DNA of 64,000 nucleotides from NCBI GenBank assembly GCA_050633545.1, contig JBOEGS010000004.1, positions 310,001 through 374,000 on the forward strand, written 5' to 3'. Made by a program: the position numbers and the translations under genes. Under the pieces are notes generated by a model. That model saw only the letters and a list, made by a program, of their open reading frames with translations, was not told the origin of the DNA and did no database searches. Every line of letters starts with the position of its first letter. Position 1 is the first letter of the stretch. Source of the DNA: Litorivita sp050633545. GTDB taxonomy: Bacteria; Pseudomonadota; Alphaproteobacteria; Rhodobacterales; Rhodobacteraceae. Positions 1-7,900 of the stretch are shown piece after piece.

Positions 1-121
1 CGCCATAGCGTGCGGCAAGTTCGGCCTCGGTCGGAAGCTTGTCGCCCGCCTTGTAGTGGTGCCGCGCGATGTCGCCGCGCAGCCCCTCGGCAATGGCTTT
101 CCAGATCGGGGTTTTGCTCAT
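1..121 (-). CDS. phnF: GntR-family regulator, probably PhnF (amino-terminal part only)
   Basis: Only the first 40 codons are in the window; the rest runs off the left edge. The visible protein contains GDKLPTEAELAARYG at about residues 26-40, the typical start of the GntR winged helix-turn-helix, so membership of the GntR family is clear. The name PhnF is inferred from position: it is transcribed away from a complete C-P lyase operon, with 95 bp between the two start codons, which is where PhnF repressors usually sit. A PhnF protein would bind the shared intergenic region and control phnG-M. The carboxy-terminal effector domain, which would confirm the HutC/PhnF subgroup, is not visible. Confidence 0.75.
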   Translation of the reverse strand, partial: MSKTPIWKAIAEGLRGDIARHHYKAGDKLPTEAELAARYG

Positions 122-122
122 G

Positions 123-140
123 GTGTCATCAATATTTCAC
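123..140 (+). promoter_or_regulatory. Candidate Pho box upstream of phnG
   Basis: GTGTCAT-CAAT-ATTTCAC: two 7-base direct repeats separated by four AT-rich bases, matching the PhoB box CTGTCAT-N4-CTGTCAT at 6/7 and about 5/7 positions. It starts right after the phnF start codon and lies 76 bp before phnG. Control of C-P lyase genes by PhoB under phosphate starvation is well known; that this site works is inference. Confidence 0.45.
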
Positions 141-180
141 AGTTGGAGGGATTGGTGTTTTGGCGCTGGCGGTGTAGTAT

Positions 181-196
181 TTGTATAGTTGTATAG
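181..196 (+). repeat. Tandem TTGTATAG repeat, possible PhnF operator
   Basis: The octamer TTGTATAG occurs twice head to tail, 20 bp before the phnG start codon. GntR/HutC-type regulators often bind TATA-containing sites (GTNTATACNAC-like), so this is a candidate PhnF site. It could also be part of the phnG promoter -10 region. No functional evidence beyond position. Confidence 0.3.
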
Positions 197-216
197 GAAT
201 TGAGAGAGATGTCTAG

Positions 217-681
217 ATGCAAGCGGTGAGCGAGCAGACACAGCAGACACAGGCGCGCAAAGCTTGGATGGGGGTGCTGGCCAAAGCGCCCGCGGCGCGG
301 CTTTGCGCGCTGTGGGAGCAATATGGCGCTGTGCCCGACTACGTCATTTTGCGCGCGCCCGAGGTGGGCGGCGTGATGGTGTGCGGGCGGGCAGGGGCCG
401 TGGGCGCGCCGTTCAATTTGGGCGAAATGACGGTGACGCGCTGTTCCGTGCGGCTGGCCAGCGGAGCGGTCGGCCATGGCTATGTGCAGGGGCGCGACAA
501 GGCCCATGCGCAGCAGGCCGCCGTGATCGACGCTTTGATGCAAACCGGCGCCGCGCCGCAGGTCGAGGCGGCCATCGTGGCGCCTTTGCGCGAGGGGCTG
601 GCCGAGGCCCGCGCGGCGCGCGCCGCCAAAGCCGCCGCGACGAAGGTGGATTTTTTCACGATGGTGCGAGGAGAGGATTGA
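217..681 (+). CDS. phnG: C-P lyase core subunit PhnG
   Basis: PhnG is a subunit of the PhnGHIJ core complex and takes part with PhnI in making alpha-D-ribose 1-methylphosphonate 5-triphosphate from a phosphonate and ATP. The 154-residue length is normal. Family landmarks are FNLGEMTVTRCSVRL (66-80), GHGYVQGRDKAHA (87-99) and the terminal VDFFTMVRGED. A GAGAGAG ribosome-binding site sits 8 bases before the ATG. Its stop codon overlaps the phnH start by one base (TGATG), so the two are translationally coupled. It is the first gene of an eight-gene operon running to phnM. Confidence 0.95.
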   Translation: MQAVSEQTQQTQARKAWMGVLAKAPAARLCALWEQYGAVPDYVILRAPEVGGVMVCGRAGAVGAPFNLGEMTVTRCSVRLASGAVGHGYVQGRDKAHAQQAAVIDALMQTGAAPQVEAAIVAPLREGLAEARAARAAKAAATKVDFFTMVRGED

Positions 682-1241
682 TGCAAACCGCAGCTTTGGA
701 AGGCGGGTTCAGCGATGCGCCGGTGCAATCGGCGCGCGCCTTTCGCGCGGTGATGACGGCCATGGCCCGCCCCGCAGATATCCACACCCTCCGTGGCGCC
801 GCGCCGCCCGCGCCGCTATCGCCCGCCGCAGGGGCGATTGTCTTGACGCTTTGCGATCCCGAGACGCCGCTATATCTGGCCCCGTCCTATGATCTTGCGC
901 CTCTGCGCGACTGGATCACCTTTCACACCGGCGCGCCATTGGTGCCCGCCGCGCAGGCGCAATTTGCCATCGGGGCGTGGGGCGAATTGCCGCTAGGCGC
1001 CTTTCGCATCGGCACGGCCGAATATCCCGACCGCTCGGCCACAGTGATCGTCGAGATGGCGCAGATCGAGGCGCGCGGCGCGGCGCTCAGCGGCGCGGGC
1101 ATCAAGGATGAGGCGCAGCTTTCGCTGCCCGAAACGGCGGCCTTTCAATCCAACGCCGCCCTCTTCCCCTTGGGCTTGGATTTCTTTTTCACCGCAGGCG
1201 CGCAAGTGGCCGCTTTGCCCCGATCCACAAAGGTGCGCTGA
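681..1241 (+). CDS. phnH: C-P lyase core subunit PhnH
   Basis: PhnH is a structural subunit of the PhnGHIJ carbon-phosphorus lyase complex in the cytoplasm. The 186-residue protein begins MQTAALEGGFSDAPVQSAR and ends with FPLGLDFFFTAG followed by ALPRSTKV, both recognisable PhnH segments; GTAEYPDRSATV in the middle is also conserved. Longer readings with upstream starts would overlap phnG heavily; the ATG chosen here forms a one-base overlap with the phnG stop, the same style as the next junction to phnI (also TGATG). Assignment is secure from sequence plus operon position. Confidence 0.95.
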   Translation: MQTAALEGGFSDAPVQSARAFRAVMTAMARPADIHTLRGAAPPAPLSPAAGAIVLTLCDPETPLYLAPSYDLAPLRDWITFHTGAPLVPAAQAQFAIGAWGELPLGAFRIGTAEYPDRSATVIVEMAQIEARGAALSGAGIKDEAQLSLPETAAFQSNAALFPLGLDFFFTAGAQVAALPRSTKVR

Positions 1242-2329
1242 TGTATGTAGCAGTCAAAGGCGGCGAGCGGGCGATTGACAATGCCCATGCGTGGCTGGCC
1301 GAAGAGCGGCGCGGCGATCTGGGCGTGGCCGAGCTTTCGGTGGCGCAAATCCGCGAGCAATTGGCCTTGGCCGTCAATCGGGTCATGGCCGAAGGCTCGC
1401 TTTATGATCCCGATCTGGCGGCTCTGGCGATCAAACAATCGCGCGGCGATTTGATCGAGGCGATTTTCCTGATCCGCGCCTATCGCACCACCTTGCCGCG
1501 TTTTGGTAGCTCAAACCCCGTCGAGACCGAAAACATGGCCTGCGCGCGCCGCGTGTCGGCGACCTTCAAGGATGCGCCAGGGGGGCAGGTGCTTGGCCCG
1601 ACCTTCGATTACACGCATCGTTTGCTGGATTTCAAACTGGCCGCCGAGGGCGGGGTTGCTCCCGCCCCGACCGCCCCCGCGCCCGAGGGGGCGACGCCGC
1701 ACATCATGTCGTTTCTGGACCGCGAAGGCTTGATCCAAGCCGAACCGGAGGGGGCGCAAACCCCGCCCGATCTGACCCGCGTGCCGTTGGAATTGCCCGC
1801 CGCGCGGGCGCTGCGGCTTCAAGCTTTGACGCGCGGCGACGAGGGGTTCATCCTTGGCATGGCCTATTCGACCCAGCGCGGATATGCGCGCAACCATGCT
1901 TTTGTCGCCGAATTGCGCATCGGCGAGGTGGCGGTGGAAATGGAGATCCCCGAATTGGGTTTTGCCATCGAGATCGGCGATCTGACCCTCACGGAATGCG
2001 AGACGGTGAACCAGTTTCAAGGCTCCAAAACCCAGCCGCCGCAATTCACCCGCGGATATGGATTGGTCTTTGGCATGAGCGAGCGCAAGGCGATTTCCAT
2101 GGCTTTGGTGGACCGCGCCCTGCGCTGGGCCGAGCTTGGCGAGGATAACCTCGGCGCCCCCGCGCAGGACGAGGAATTTGTGCTTTATCATGCGGATAAC
2201 ATCCAGGCGACGGGGTTTTTGGAGCATATCAAACTGCCCCATTACGTGGATTTCCAATCGGAACTTGAACTCATCCGCAAGCTGCGCCGCGAGGCGGCAG
2301 GCAGCGCGGTGCAGGAGGCGGCGCAATGA
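1241..2329 (+). CDS. phnI: C-P lyase core subunit PhnI
   Basis: PhnI is the nucleosidase-like subunit that, with PhnG, PhnH and PhnL, displaces adenine from ATP by the phosphonate to make a ribose 1-phosphonate 5-triphosphate. The 362-residue protein starts MYVAVKGGERAIDNAHAWL, a hallmark of the family, and its length is normal. The ATG overlaps the phnH stop by one base, and its own stop overlaps the phnJ start in an ATGA junction. This places it in the middle of a translationally coupled core-complex block. Confidence 0.95.
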   Translation: MYVAVKGGERAIDNAHAWLAEERRGDLGVAELSVAQIREQLALAVNRVMAEGSLYDPDLAALAIKQSRGDLIEAIFLIRAYRTTLPRFGSSNPVETENMACARRVSATFKDAPGGQVLGPTFDYTHRLLDFKLAAEGGVAPAPTAPAPEGATPHIMSFLDREGLIQAEPEGAQTPPDLTRVPLELPAARALRLQALTRGDEGFILGMAYSTQRGYARNHAFVAELRIGEVAVEMEIPELGFAIEIGDLTLTECETVNQFQGSKTQPPQFTRGYGLVFGMSERKAISMALVDRALRWAELGEDNLGAPAQDEEFVLYHADNIQATGFLEHIKLPHYVDFQSELELIRKLRREAAGSAVQEAAQ

Positions 2330-3213
2330 GCGATTACAATTTTGCCTATCTTGACGAGCAAACCAAGCGGATGATCCGCCGCGCGATCCTCAAAGGCTTG
2401 GCCGTGCCCGGATATCAGGTGCCTTTCGCCAGCCGCGAGATGCCGATGCCCTACGGATGGGGCACGGGCGGGGTGCAGGTGTCGGCGGCGGTTCTGACGC
2501 CGGACGATACGCTCAAGGTCATCGACCAAGGGGCCGATGACACGACCAATGCGGTTTCGATCCGGCGGTTTTTTGAAAAGACCGCGCAGGTCGCCGTCAC
2601 CGAAGCCACCCAAGAGGCCAGCGTGATCCAGACCCGCCACCGCATCCCCGAAGCCGCGCTGCGCGCGGATCAAATCCTCGTCTATCAGGTGCCGATCCCT
2701 GAACCCTTGCGGTTTTTGGAGCCCTCCGAGGTGGAAACCCGCAAGATGCATGCGCTGGAGGAATACGGGTTGATGCATGTGAAGCTTTACGAGGACATCA
2801 GCCAGCACGGCGCGATTGCCACCTCCTATGCCTATCCGGTCAAGGTCGAGGGGCGCTATGTGATGGACCCCTCGCCGATCCCGAAATTCGACAACCCCAA
2901 GCTGGAGATGGAGGCGATCCAGCTCTTCGGCGCGGGGCGCGAGCAACGGATTTACGCCCTGCCGCCCTATACGCGGGTCGTCAGCCTCGATTTCGACGAC
3001 TACCCGTTCGAGGCGAGCAAGGCCGATCATCCCTGTGCCCTGTGCGGGGCCGAGGACAGCTATCTTGACGAGTTGATTGTCGATGACGAAGGCGGGCGGA
3101 TGTTCATGTGTTCGGACACCGATTATTGCGCCGCGCGCCGCCGCGACGGGCATATGGGCGCACAGGACGTTCAGGACGTTCAGGGCAATATGGATCGGGA
3201 GAGCGCCGCATGA
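2326..3213 (+). CDS. phnJ: Radical-SAM C-P lyase PhnJ
   Basis: PhnJ is the catalytic subunit that breaks the carbon-phosphorus bond by radical SAM chemistry, giving 5-phosphoribosyl 1,2-cyclic phosphate and the alkane (methane from methylphosphonate). The family's unusual iron-sulfur ligands are visible late in the protein: Cys237, Cys240 and Cys262 (CX2CX21C), followed by Cys268, which corresponds to the extra essential cysteine of E. coli PhnJ. The MPYGWGTGG segment near residue 41 is also conserved. At 295 residues it is slightly longer than the E. coli protein because of a short tail after residue 275. It overlaps phnI and phnK by four bases each. Confidence 0.97.
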   Translation: MSDYNFAYLDEQTKRMIRRAILKGLAVPGYQVPFASREMPMPYGWGTGGVQVSAAVLTPDDTLKVIDQGADDTTNAVSIRRFFEKTAQVAVTEATQEASVIQTRHRIPEAALRADQILVYQVPIPEPLRFLEPSEVETRKMHALEEYGLMHVKLYEDISQHGAIATSYAYPVKVEGRYVMDPSPIPKFDNPKLEMEAIQLFGAGREQRIYALPPYTRVVSLDFDDYPFEASKADHPCALCGAEDSYLDELIVDDEGGRMFMCSDTDYCAARRRDGHMGAQDVQDVQGNMDRESAA

Positions 3214-3992
3214 GCCGCAATGCCACACCGCTTTTGCAGGTTGAAGGCGTAAGCAAATATTACGGTGCGCGGATCGGATGCGCCGATGTCTCCTTTGATC
3301 TTTACCCTGGCGAGGTGATGGGCATCGTCGGCGAAAGCGGCTCGGGCAAATCCACCTTGCTGGGCTGTCTGGCCGGTCACATGGCGCCCGATCGCGGCAG
3401 GGTCTGCTTTGATACGCGCGCCGAGGGGATGCGCGATACGGCGGCGATGAGCGAGCCGGAGCGGCGGCTTTTGGCGCGCACCGATTGGGCCTTTGTCCAT
3501 CAACATGCGCGCGACGGGCTGCGGATGAATGTCAGCGCGGGCGGCAACGTCGGCGAGCGCCTGATGGCGGTCAATGCGCGCCACTACGGCGAAATTCGCG
3601 CCCAAGCCATTGACTGGCTCGGCCGTGTCGAGATCCGCGAAGAGCGGGTCGATGACCGCCCCACCGCCTTTTCGGGCGGCATGCAGCAACGACTGCAAAT
3701 CGCGCGTAATCTGGTGACGGGGCCGCGTTTGGTGTTTATGGACGAGCCGACGGGCGGATTGGACGTCAGCGTGCAGGCGCGGCTTTTGGACCTGCTGCGC
3801 GGTTTGGTGCGCGAAATGAATCTCAGCGCGGTCATCGTCACCCATGATCTGGCGGTGGTGCGGCTTTTGGCGGACCGGCTTATGGTGATGAAAGACGGGC
3901 ATGTGATCGAAACCGGCCTGACCGATCAGGTGCTCGACGATCCGCAGCACGCCTATACGCAGCTTCTCGTCTCTTCTGTCTTGCAGGTGTAA
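3210..3992 (+). CDS. phnK: C-P lyase ABC-type ATPase PhnK
   Basis: PhnK is a cytoplasmic ABC ATPase that docks on the PhnGHIJ complex; it is not an ordinary transporter subunit. The 260-residue protein has Walker A GESGSGKST (41-49), signature SGGMQQRLQIAR (155-166), Walker B LVFMDEP (174-180) and the H-loop His212. The ATG is taken from the ATGA overlap with the phnJ stop. It resembles oligopeptide transporter ATPases (DppD/OppD), as PhnK does in general, so the name depends partly on context, which here is unambiguous. Confidence 0.93.
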   Translation: MSRNATPLLQVEGVSKYYGARIGCADVSFDLYPGEVMGIVGESGSGKSTLLGCLAGHMAPDRGRVCFDTRAEGMRDTAAMSEPERRLLARTDWAFVHQHARDGLRMNVSAGGNVGERLMAVNARHYGEIRAQAIDWLGRVEIREERVDDRPTAFSGGMQQRLQIARNLVTGPRLVFMDEPTGGLDVSVQARLLDLLRGLVREMNLSAVIVTHDLAVVRLLADRLMVMKDGHVIETGLTDQVLDDPQHAYTQLLVSSVLQV

Positions 3993-3996
3993 TCTC

Positions 3997-4680
3997 ATGA
4001 TAAAGCTAGAAAATGTGTCGAAATCCTTCACTTTGCACAACCAAGGCAGCGCCGTGATTCCCGTCATGGAAGGCGCGAATTTCGAGGTCGCAGGGGGCGA
4101 ATGTATCGCTTTGGTCGGGGCCTCGGGGGCGGGCAAATCCACGCTGATGCGGATGATTTACGGCAATTACCTGACGGCGGGCGGGCGGATCATGATCGGC
4201 GATCTCGACGTCGCCCGCGCCCAGCCGCGCGAGATCATCGCCCTGCGCCGCAAGACCTTGGGCTATGTGAGCCAGTTCTTGCGCGTGGTGCCGCGGGTCT
4301 CGACGCTTGATGTGGTGGCCGAGCCGCTTTTGCTCACCGGATCGGCGCCCGAGGCCGCCCGTGCCCATGCGCAAGAGTTGCTCGCGCGGCTCAATATCCC
4401 GCCGCGCCTGTGGCCGCTCAGCCCGACGACATTTTCGGGCGGCGAGCAGCAGCGGGTCAATATCGCGCGCGGCTTTGCCTATCGGTATCGGGCGCTTTTG
4501 CTCGACGAGCCGACGGCCAGCCTTGATCCGGTCAACCGCGCCACGGTGTTGCAGATGATCACCGAGGCCAAGGCGCGAGGGGCGGCGATCATCGGGATTT
4601 TCCACGACCACGCCGCGCGCGATGCGGTGTGCGACCGCGTGGTCGATGTGACGGGATTTACCCCGCAGGCGGCGGCATGA
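3997..4680 (+). CDS. phnL: C-P lyase ABC-type ATPase PhnL
   Basis: PhnL is the second ABC-family ATPase of the C-P lyase system and assists the PhnGHI step. The 227-residue protein has Walker A GASGAGKST (41-49), signature SGGEQQRVNIAR (147-158) and Walker B LLLDEP (167-172). It resembles LolD/MacB-type ATPases, as expected for PhnL. Four bases separate it from phnK, and its stop overlaps the phnN start (ATGA). No membrane partner is encoded nearby, which agrees with a soluble role. Confidence 0.94.
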   Translation: MIKLENVSKSFTLHNQGSAVIPVMEGANFEVAGGECIALVGASGAGKSTLMRMIYGNYLTAGGRIMIGDLDVARAQPREIIALRRKTLGYVSQFLRVVPRVSTLDVVAEPLLLTGSAPEAARAHAQELLARLNIPPRLWPLSPTTFSGGEQQRVNIARGFAYRYRALLLDEPTASLDPVNRATVLQMITEAKARGAAIIGIFHDHAARDAVCDRVVDVTGFTPQAAA

Positions 4681-5228
4681 GCGGCGGGCGGTTCATCGCC
4701 ATTGTCGGCCCCTCGGGCGCGGGCAAGGATACGGTCATGGCGGCCTTTGCGGTGCGGCACGCGGGGACGGTTCTGGCCCGCCGCGTGATCACGCGGCGCG
4801 CAGATGCGGGCGGCGAGGACTTCGAAAGCGTGAGCCGCGCCGAATTTGACCGCCGCGCACAGTCCGGCGATTTTGTCTTGCACTGGCAAGCGCATGGGCT
4901 GTGCTACGGGATCGGCGCTGCGCTGCGCGATGATCTGGCGGCGGGGCGCGATGTATTGGTCAACCTGTCGCGCGGCGTGCTGGAGGAGGCGATAGAGATT
5001 TTCCCGCGAGGGCGGATCATCCATCTGACCGCTTCGCCGCAGGTTCTGGCCACGCGTCTGGCTGCGCGCGGGCGCGAGGCGCCGCGCGAGATCGAGGCGC
5101 GCATCAACCGCGCCGTGCGCGCGATACCGGCGCATCTGCCGGTGCAGGAGATCCGCAATGACGGCGATCTGGCGACGACCCTCGCGGCGCTCGCATCCGC
5201 GCTTGCGCCGCAAGGAGCCGCCCGATGA
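4677..5228 (+). CDS. phnN: Ribose 1,5-bisphosphate phosphokinase PhnN
   Basis: PhnN phosphorylates ribose 1,5-bisphosphate to 5-phosphoribosyl diphosphate, feeding the ribose from phosphonate breakdown into the PRPP pool. The 183-residue protein opens MSGGRFIAIVGPSGAGKD, with the P-loop GPSGAGKD at 11-18, and resembles guanylate kinase in fold. An upstream in-frame ATG exists but lies well inside phnL; the ATG forming an ATGA overlap with phnL is preferred. Its own stop overlaps the start of a 24-codon ORF that leads into phnM. Confidence 0.92.
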   Translation: MSGGRFIAIVGPSGAGKDTVMAAFAVRHAGTVLARRVITRRADAGGEDFESVSRAEFDRRAQSGDFVLHWQAHGLCYGIGAALRDDLAAGRDVLVNLSRGVLEEAIEIFPRGRIIHLTASPQVLATRLAARGREAPREIEARINRAVRAIPAHLPVQEIRNDGDLATTLAALASALAPQGAAR

Positions 5229-5299
5229 CAGCCTCGACACCGCGCCGCCGCCTTGCGGCCGCCTTTCTTTTCCTTGCCAATAGCGTGACACCGACATGA
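5225..5299 (+). CDS. Possible 24-residue coupled mini-ORF between phnN and phnM
   Basis: A 24-codon ORF starts in an ATGA overlap with the phnN stop and ends in an ATGA overlap with the phnM start. The predicted peptide is basic then hydrophobic (MTASTPRRRLAAAFLFLANS and four more residues), resembling a very short membrane or leader peptide. It may serve only to pass ribosomes from phnN to phnM, or be the remnant of a gene; a DUF1045 gene is often found at about this position in related phn clusters, but I see no DUF1045 sequence left. Expression is not shown. Confidence 0.35.
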   Translation: MTASTPRRRLAAAFLFLANSVTPT

Positions 5300-6441
5300 C
5301 CCAAGACCTCATTCTCGCCAATGCAAGGCTGGTTTTGCCCGATGGGGTGCAAACCGGAGGCTTGCGGATTTCGAAGGGGCGGATCGCCGATATTTCGGAC
5401 GGCGCGGCCGTGCCCAAAGGCGCGCTCGACCTTGGCGGCGATTTCCTCGCGCCGGGGCTTGTGGAGCTGCACACCGACAATCTGGAGCGCCACCTTGCGC
5501 CGCGCCCCAAGACCAATTGGCCGCATCGCCCCGCCATTATGGCCCATGACCGCGAATTGGCCGCCACGGGGATCACCACGGTGTTTGACGCGCTGCGTGT
5601 CGGCTCGATCCTGTCCGATCACAAGGCCAAATACGACAAATACGCCCGCCAGATCGCCGATGAAATCGCGCAGATGCGCGCGGCGGGGGCGCTCAAGATC
5701 AGCCACCATCTGCATCTGCGTGCCGAGGTCTGTTCGGAAACCCTGATCGAGGAGTTGGGCGAGTTCGGCCCCGATGACCGTGTCGGCATTGTGTCGATGA
5801 TGGACCACACACCGGGGCAACGGCAATTCAGCGATGTCGACAAATTCAAGGATTATGTGTGCGGCAAACACGGGCTGGATACGGCGGGCTTCGAGGCCTA
5901 TGTCGCCTTTTTGCTCGGGTTGCAAACCCGTGTCGGCGCGCGCCACGAGGCCGCCACCGTGGCCGCGGCGGCGCGGTTCGAAGCCAGCCTCGCCAGCCAC
6001 GACGACACCACCGCCGCGCAGGTCGCGGCGAGCCATGGGCATGGCGTCACATTGGCCGAATTCCCCACCACCGTCGAGGCGGCGCATGCCTGTCATGATC
6101 TGGGCATCGCGACCATTCTGGGCGCACCGAACATTGTGCGCGGCGGGTCGCATTCGGGCAATGTCGCCGCGATGCGTTTGGCCGAGATCGACCGGCTGGA
6201 CATTTTGTCGTCCGACTATGTGCCCGCGGGGCTGTTGATTGCGGCGGTGCGCCTGAGCGAGGTGTGGGGCGATATGGCGCGGGCGATGGCCACGGTCACG
6301 GCCAATCCGGCCAAGGCTGTCGGCTTTACGGATCGCGGCGTGATCGACACGGGCGCGCGCGCTGATCTGATCCGCTTTGCCCAAACGGATGCGGATGTGG
6401 TGCTCAAGCAGGTCTGGTCGCAGGGCGCGCAGGTGGCTTAG
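5296..6441 (+). CDS. phnM: Alpha-D-ribose 1-methylphosphonate 5-triphosphate diphosphatase PhnM
   Basis: PhnM removes pyrophosphate from the ribose phosphonate triphosphate, giving the monophosphate used by PhnJ. The 381-residue length fits. It belongs to the amidohydrolase superfamily; LVELHTDNLERHL (55-67) contains the first metal-binding region, typical of PhnM, and NIVRGGSHSGN further on is also characteristic. It is the last gene of the operon. Its stop overlaps the stop of the convergent M20 amidohydrolase by three bases, leaving no room for a terminator between them. Confidence 0.95.
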   Translation: MTQDLILANARLVLPDGVQTGGLRISKGRIADISDGAAVPKGALDLGGDFLAPGLVELHTDNLERHLAPRPKTNWPHRPAIMAHDRELAATGITTVFDALRVGSILSDHKAKYDKYARQIADEIAQMRAAGALKISHHLHLRAEVCSETLIEELGEFGPDDRVGIVSMMDHTPGQRQFSDVDKFKDYVCGKHGLDTAGFEAYVAFLLGLQTRVGARHEAATVAAAARFEASLASHDDTTAAQVAASHGHGVTLAEFPTTVEAAHACHDLGIATILGAPNIVRGGSHSGNVAAMRLAEIDRLDILSSDYVPAGLLIAAVRLSEVWGDMARAMATVTANPAKAVGFTDRGVIDTGARADLIRFAQTDADVVLKQVWSQGAQVA

Positions 6442-7601
6442 GCGGGGCTCAAGATATCGGCCATGATACGGGCGAAAATCGCCGTGCCGATGGGGATCAG
6501 CGCATCGGGAAAATCATAATCGGGATTGTGCAGCGCCGGATGGGCCTCGCCCGCGCCAAGGCATAGCATTGCCGCCTTGGCATGGGCGCCAAAGAGGCCG
6601 AAATCTTCGGAGGCGCGCATCGGCACGCCGCTTTCGCCGTGCGAGAGGCCGAAGGCGCGCAGCGCATTTTGCGCGATGGCGACGGCCTGCGGGTGGTTGA
6701 TGGAGGCAAGGAAGGGTTCGACCACGCGGATCGCCGCCTCCAAACCGGCGGCGCTTGACACCGATTGGACAAGGGCGCGGGCCTTGGCCTCAAGCGCGGC
6801 CATCGCCGGATCGCTGGCGCAGCGCAGGGTGGCGTGGATCACCGCCTCGCCAGGTGCAACGCCAAAGGTCGGCGCGCCGATACGGGCATGGGTGAGGGTG
6901 ACCAGTTCGAAATCATCGGGGGTCTCGCCCGCCGCTGGCGCGCCAGCGGTCAAAGCGGTCAGCCCGCCGAGCAATTGCGCCACCGCGCCCGCAGGTGACA
7001 GGCCGGTTTCGGGCTGGGCAGCGTGGGCGGTTTTGCCGCTCAGGTGGATTTCAAGGCCTTCGGAGGCGCAGTTGATCAATCCGGCGCGGGTGGCGACATG
7101 GCCCAAGGGCAGGCCGGGCAGATTGTGGATGGCAAAGGCCCAATCGGGGTCAAGCCGCGCAAAGGCGGGGTCCGCGACCACGGCGCGCGCGCCTGCGCCG
7201 GTTTCTTCTGCGGGTTGGAAGAGAAGCACAATGCGGCCTGCCGCGGGCGGGCGGCGCGCGATCAGCCGTCCCAAGCCGAGCAGCATCGCCATATGCCCGT
7301 CATGCCCGCAAAGATGCGCTTTGCCCGCCGCGCCGGAGGGCCAGCCGTGCGCGGCGATCTCGGTGATCGGCAAGGCGTCCAACTCGGCGCGAAACATCAC
7401 GCATGGGCCGCCTGCGCCGCTGTCGAATACGGCGGCAACACCGTGACCGCCAATACCCGTCAGCAGATGCGTGGGCGAGAGCTTTGCCAGCTCGGCGGCG
7501 ATGGCGCGGGCGGTGCGCTTTTCCTCGCCCGACACCTCGGGGCGGCGGTGCAGCGCGCGGCGCAGGGCGGTCAGTTCGGTGATGTCTTGGTCGGTGAGCA
7601 T
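6438..7601 (-). CDS. M20D-family amidohydrolase/peptidase (hippurate hydrolase-like)
   Basis: A 387-residue cytoplasmic metal-dependent amidohydrolase of the M20D group (hippurate hydrolase, N-acyl-amino-acid and IAA-amino-acid hydrolases). Visible motifs are RRALHRRPEVSGEE near the start, the metal-binding CGHDGHM (98-104), FQPAEETG (128-135) with the catalytic glutamates, and HNLPG (159-163). The substrate cannot be told from sequence. It points away from the decarboxylase gene, with about 300 bp between the two starts in which I see no further gene. Its end overlaps the phnM end, so the two transcripts are convergent. Confidence 0.9.
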   Translation of the reverse strand: MLTDQDITELTALRRALHRRPEVSGEEKRTARAIAAELAKLSPTHLLTGIGGHGVAAVFDSGAGGPCVMFRAELDALPITEIAAHGWPSGAAGKAHLCGHDGHMAMLLGLGRLIARRPPAAGRIVLLFQPAEETGAGARAVVADPAFARLDPDWAFAIHNLPGLPLGHVATRAGLINCASEGLEIHLSGKTAHAAQPETGLSPAGAVAQLLGGLTALTAGAPAAGETPDDFELVTLTHARIGAPTFGVAPGEAVIHATLRCASDPAMAALEAKARALVQSVSSAAGLEAAIRVVEPFLASINHPQAVAIAQNALRAFGLSHGESGVPMRASEDFGLFGAHAKAAMLCLGAGEAHPALHNPDYDFPDALIPIGTAIFARIMADILSPA

Positions 7602-7900
7602 GGGCGGCCTCGGGTCTTTGGGCGGCGACGGGGGCGGGGCATGATGCGGGCCGCAGGGCAGGCGTTGCGCAAATCATAACCCTCCCTGCGCAGGGCGCAT
7701 AGCCCTTTGGCTCCTTTGGCGCGCCGAGGCCTAGGGCGCTCCGCGCAAAGCAGGCGGATTTCCGACAGGGGCCTTGACGCCGCGCATGGGTTAGGAAAGA
7801 AAAACCACATGCTTTGGCGGTGTACGTCAGGGCACGAGGCAAGGGCGCGCAAACCGCGCATCGCCCGCGCCATTGGCTTCTGACCGGCTAGGAGAGCTTT

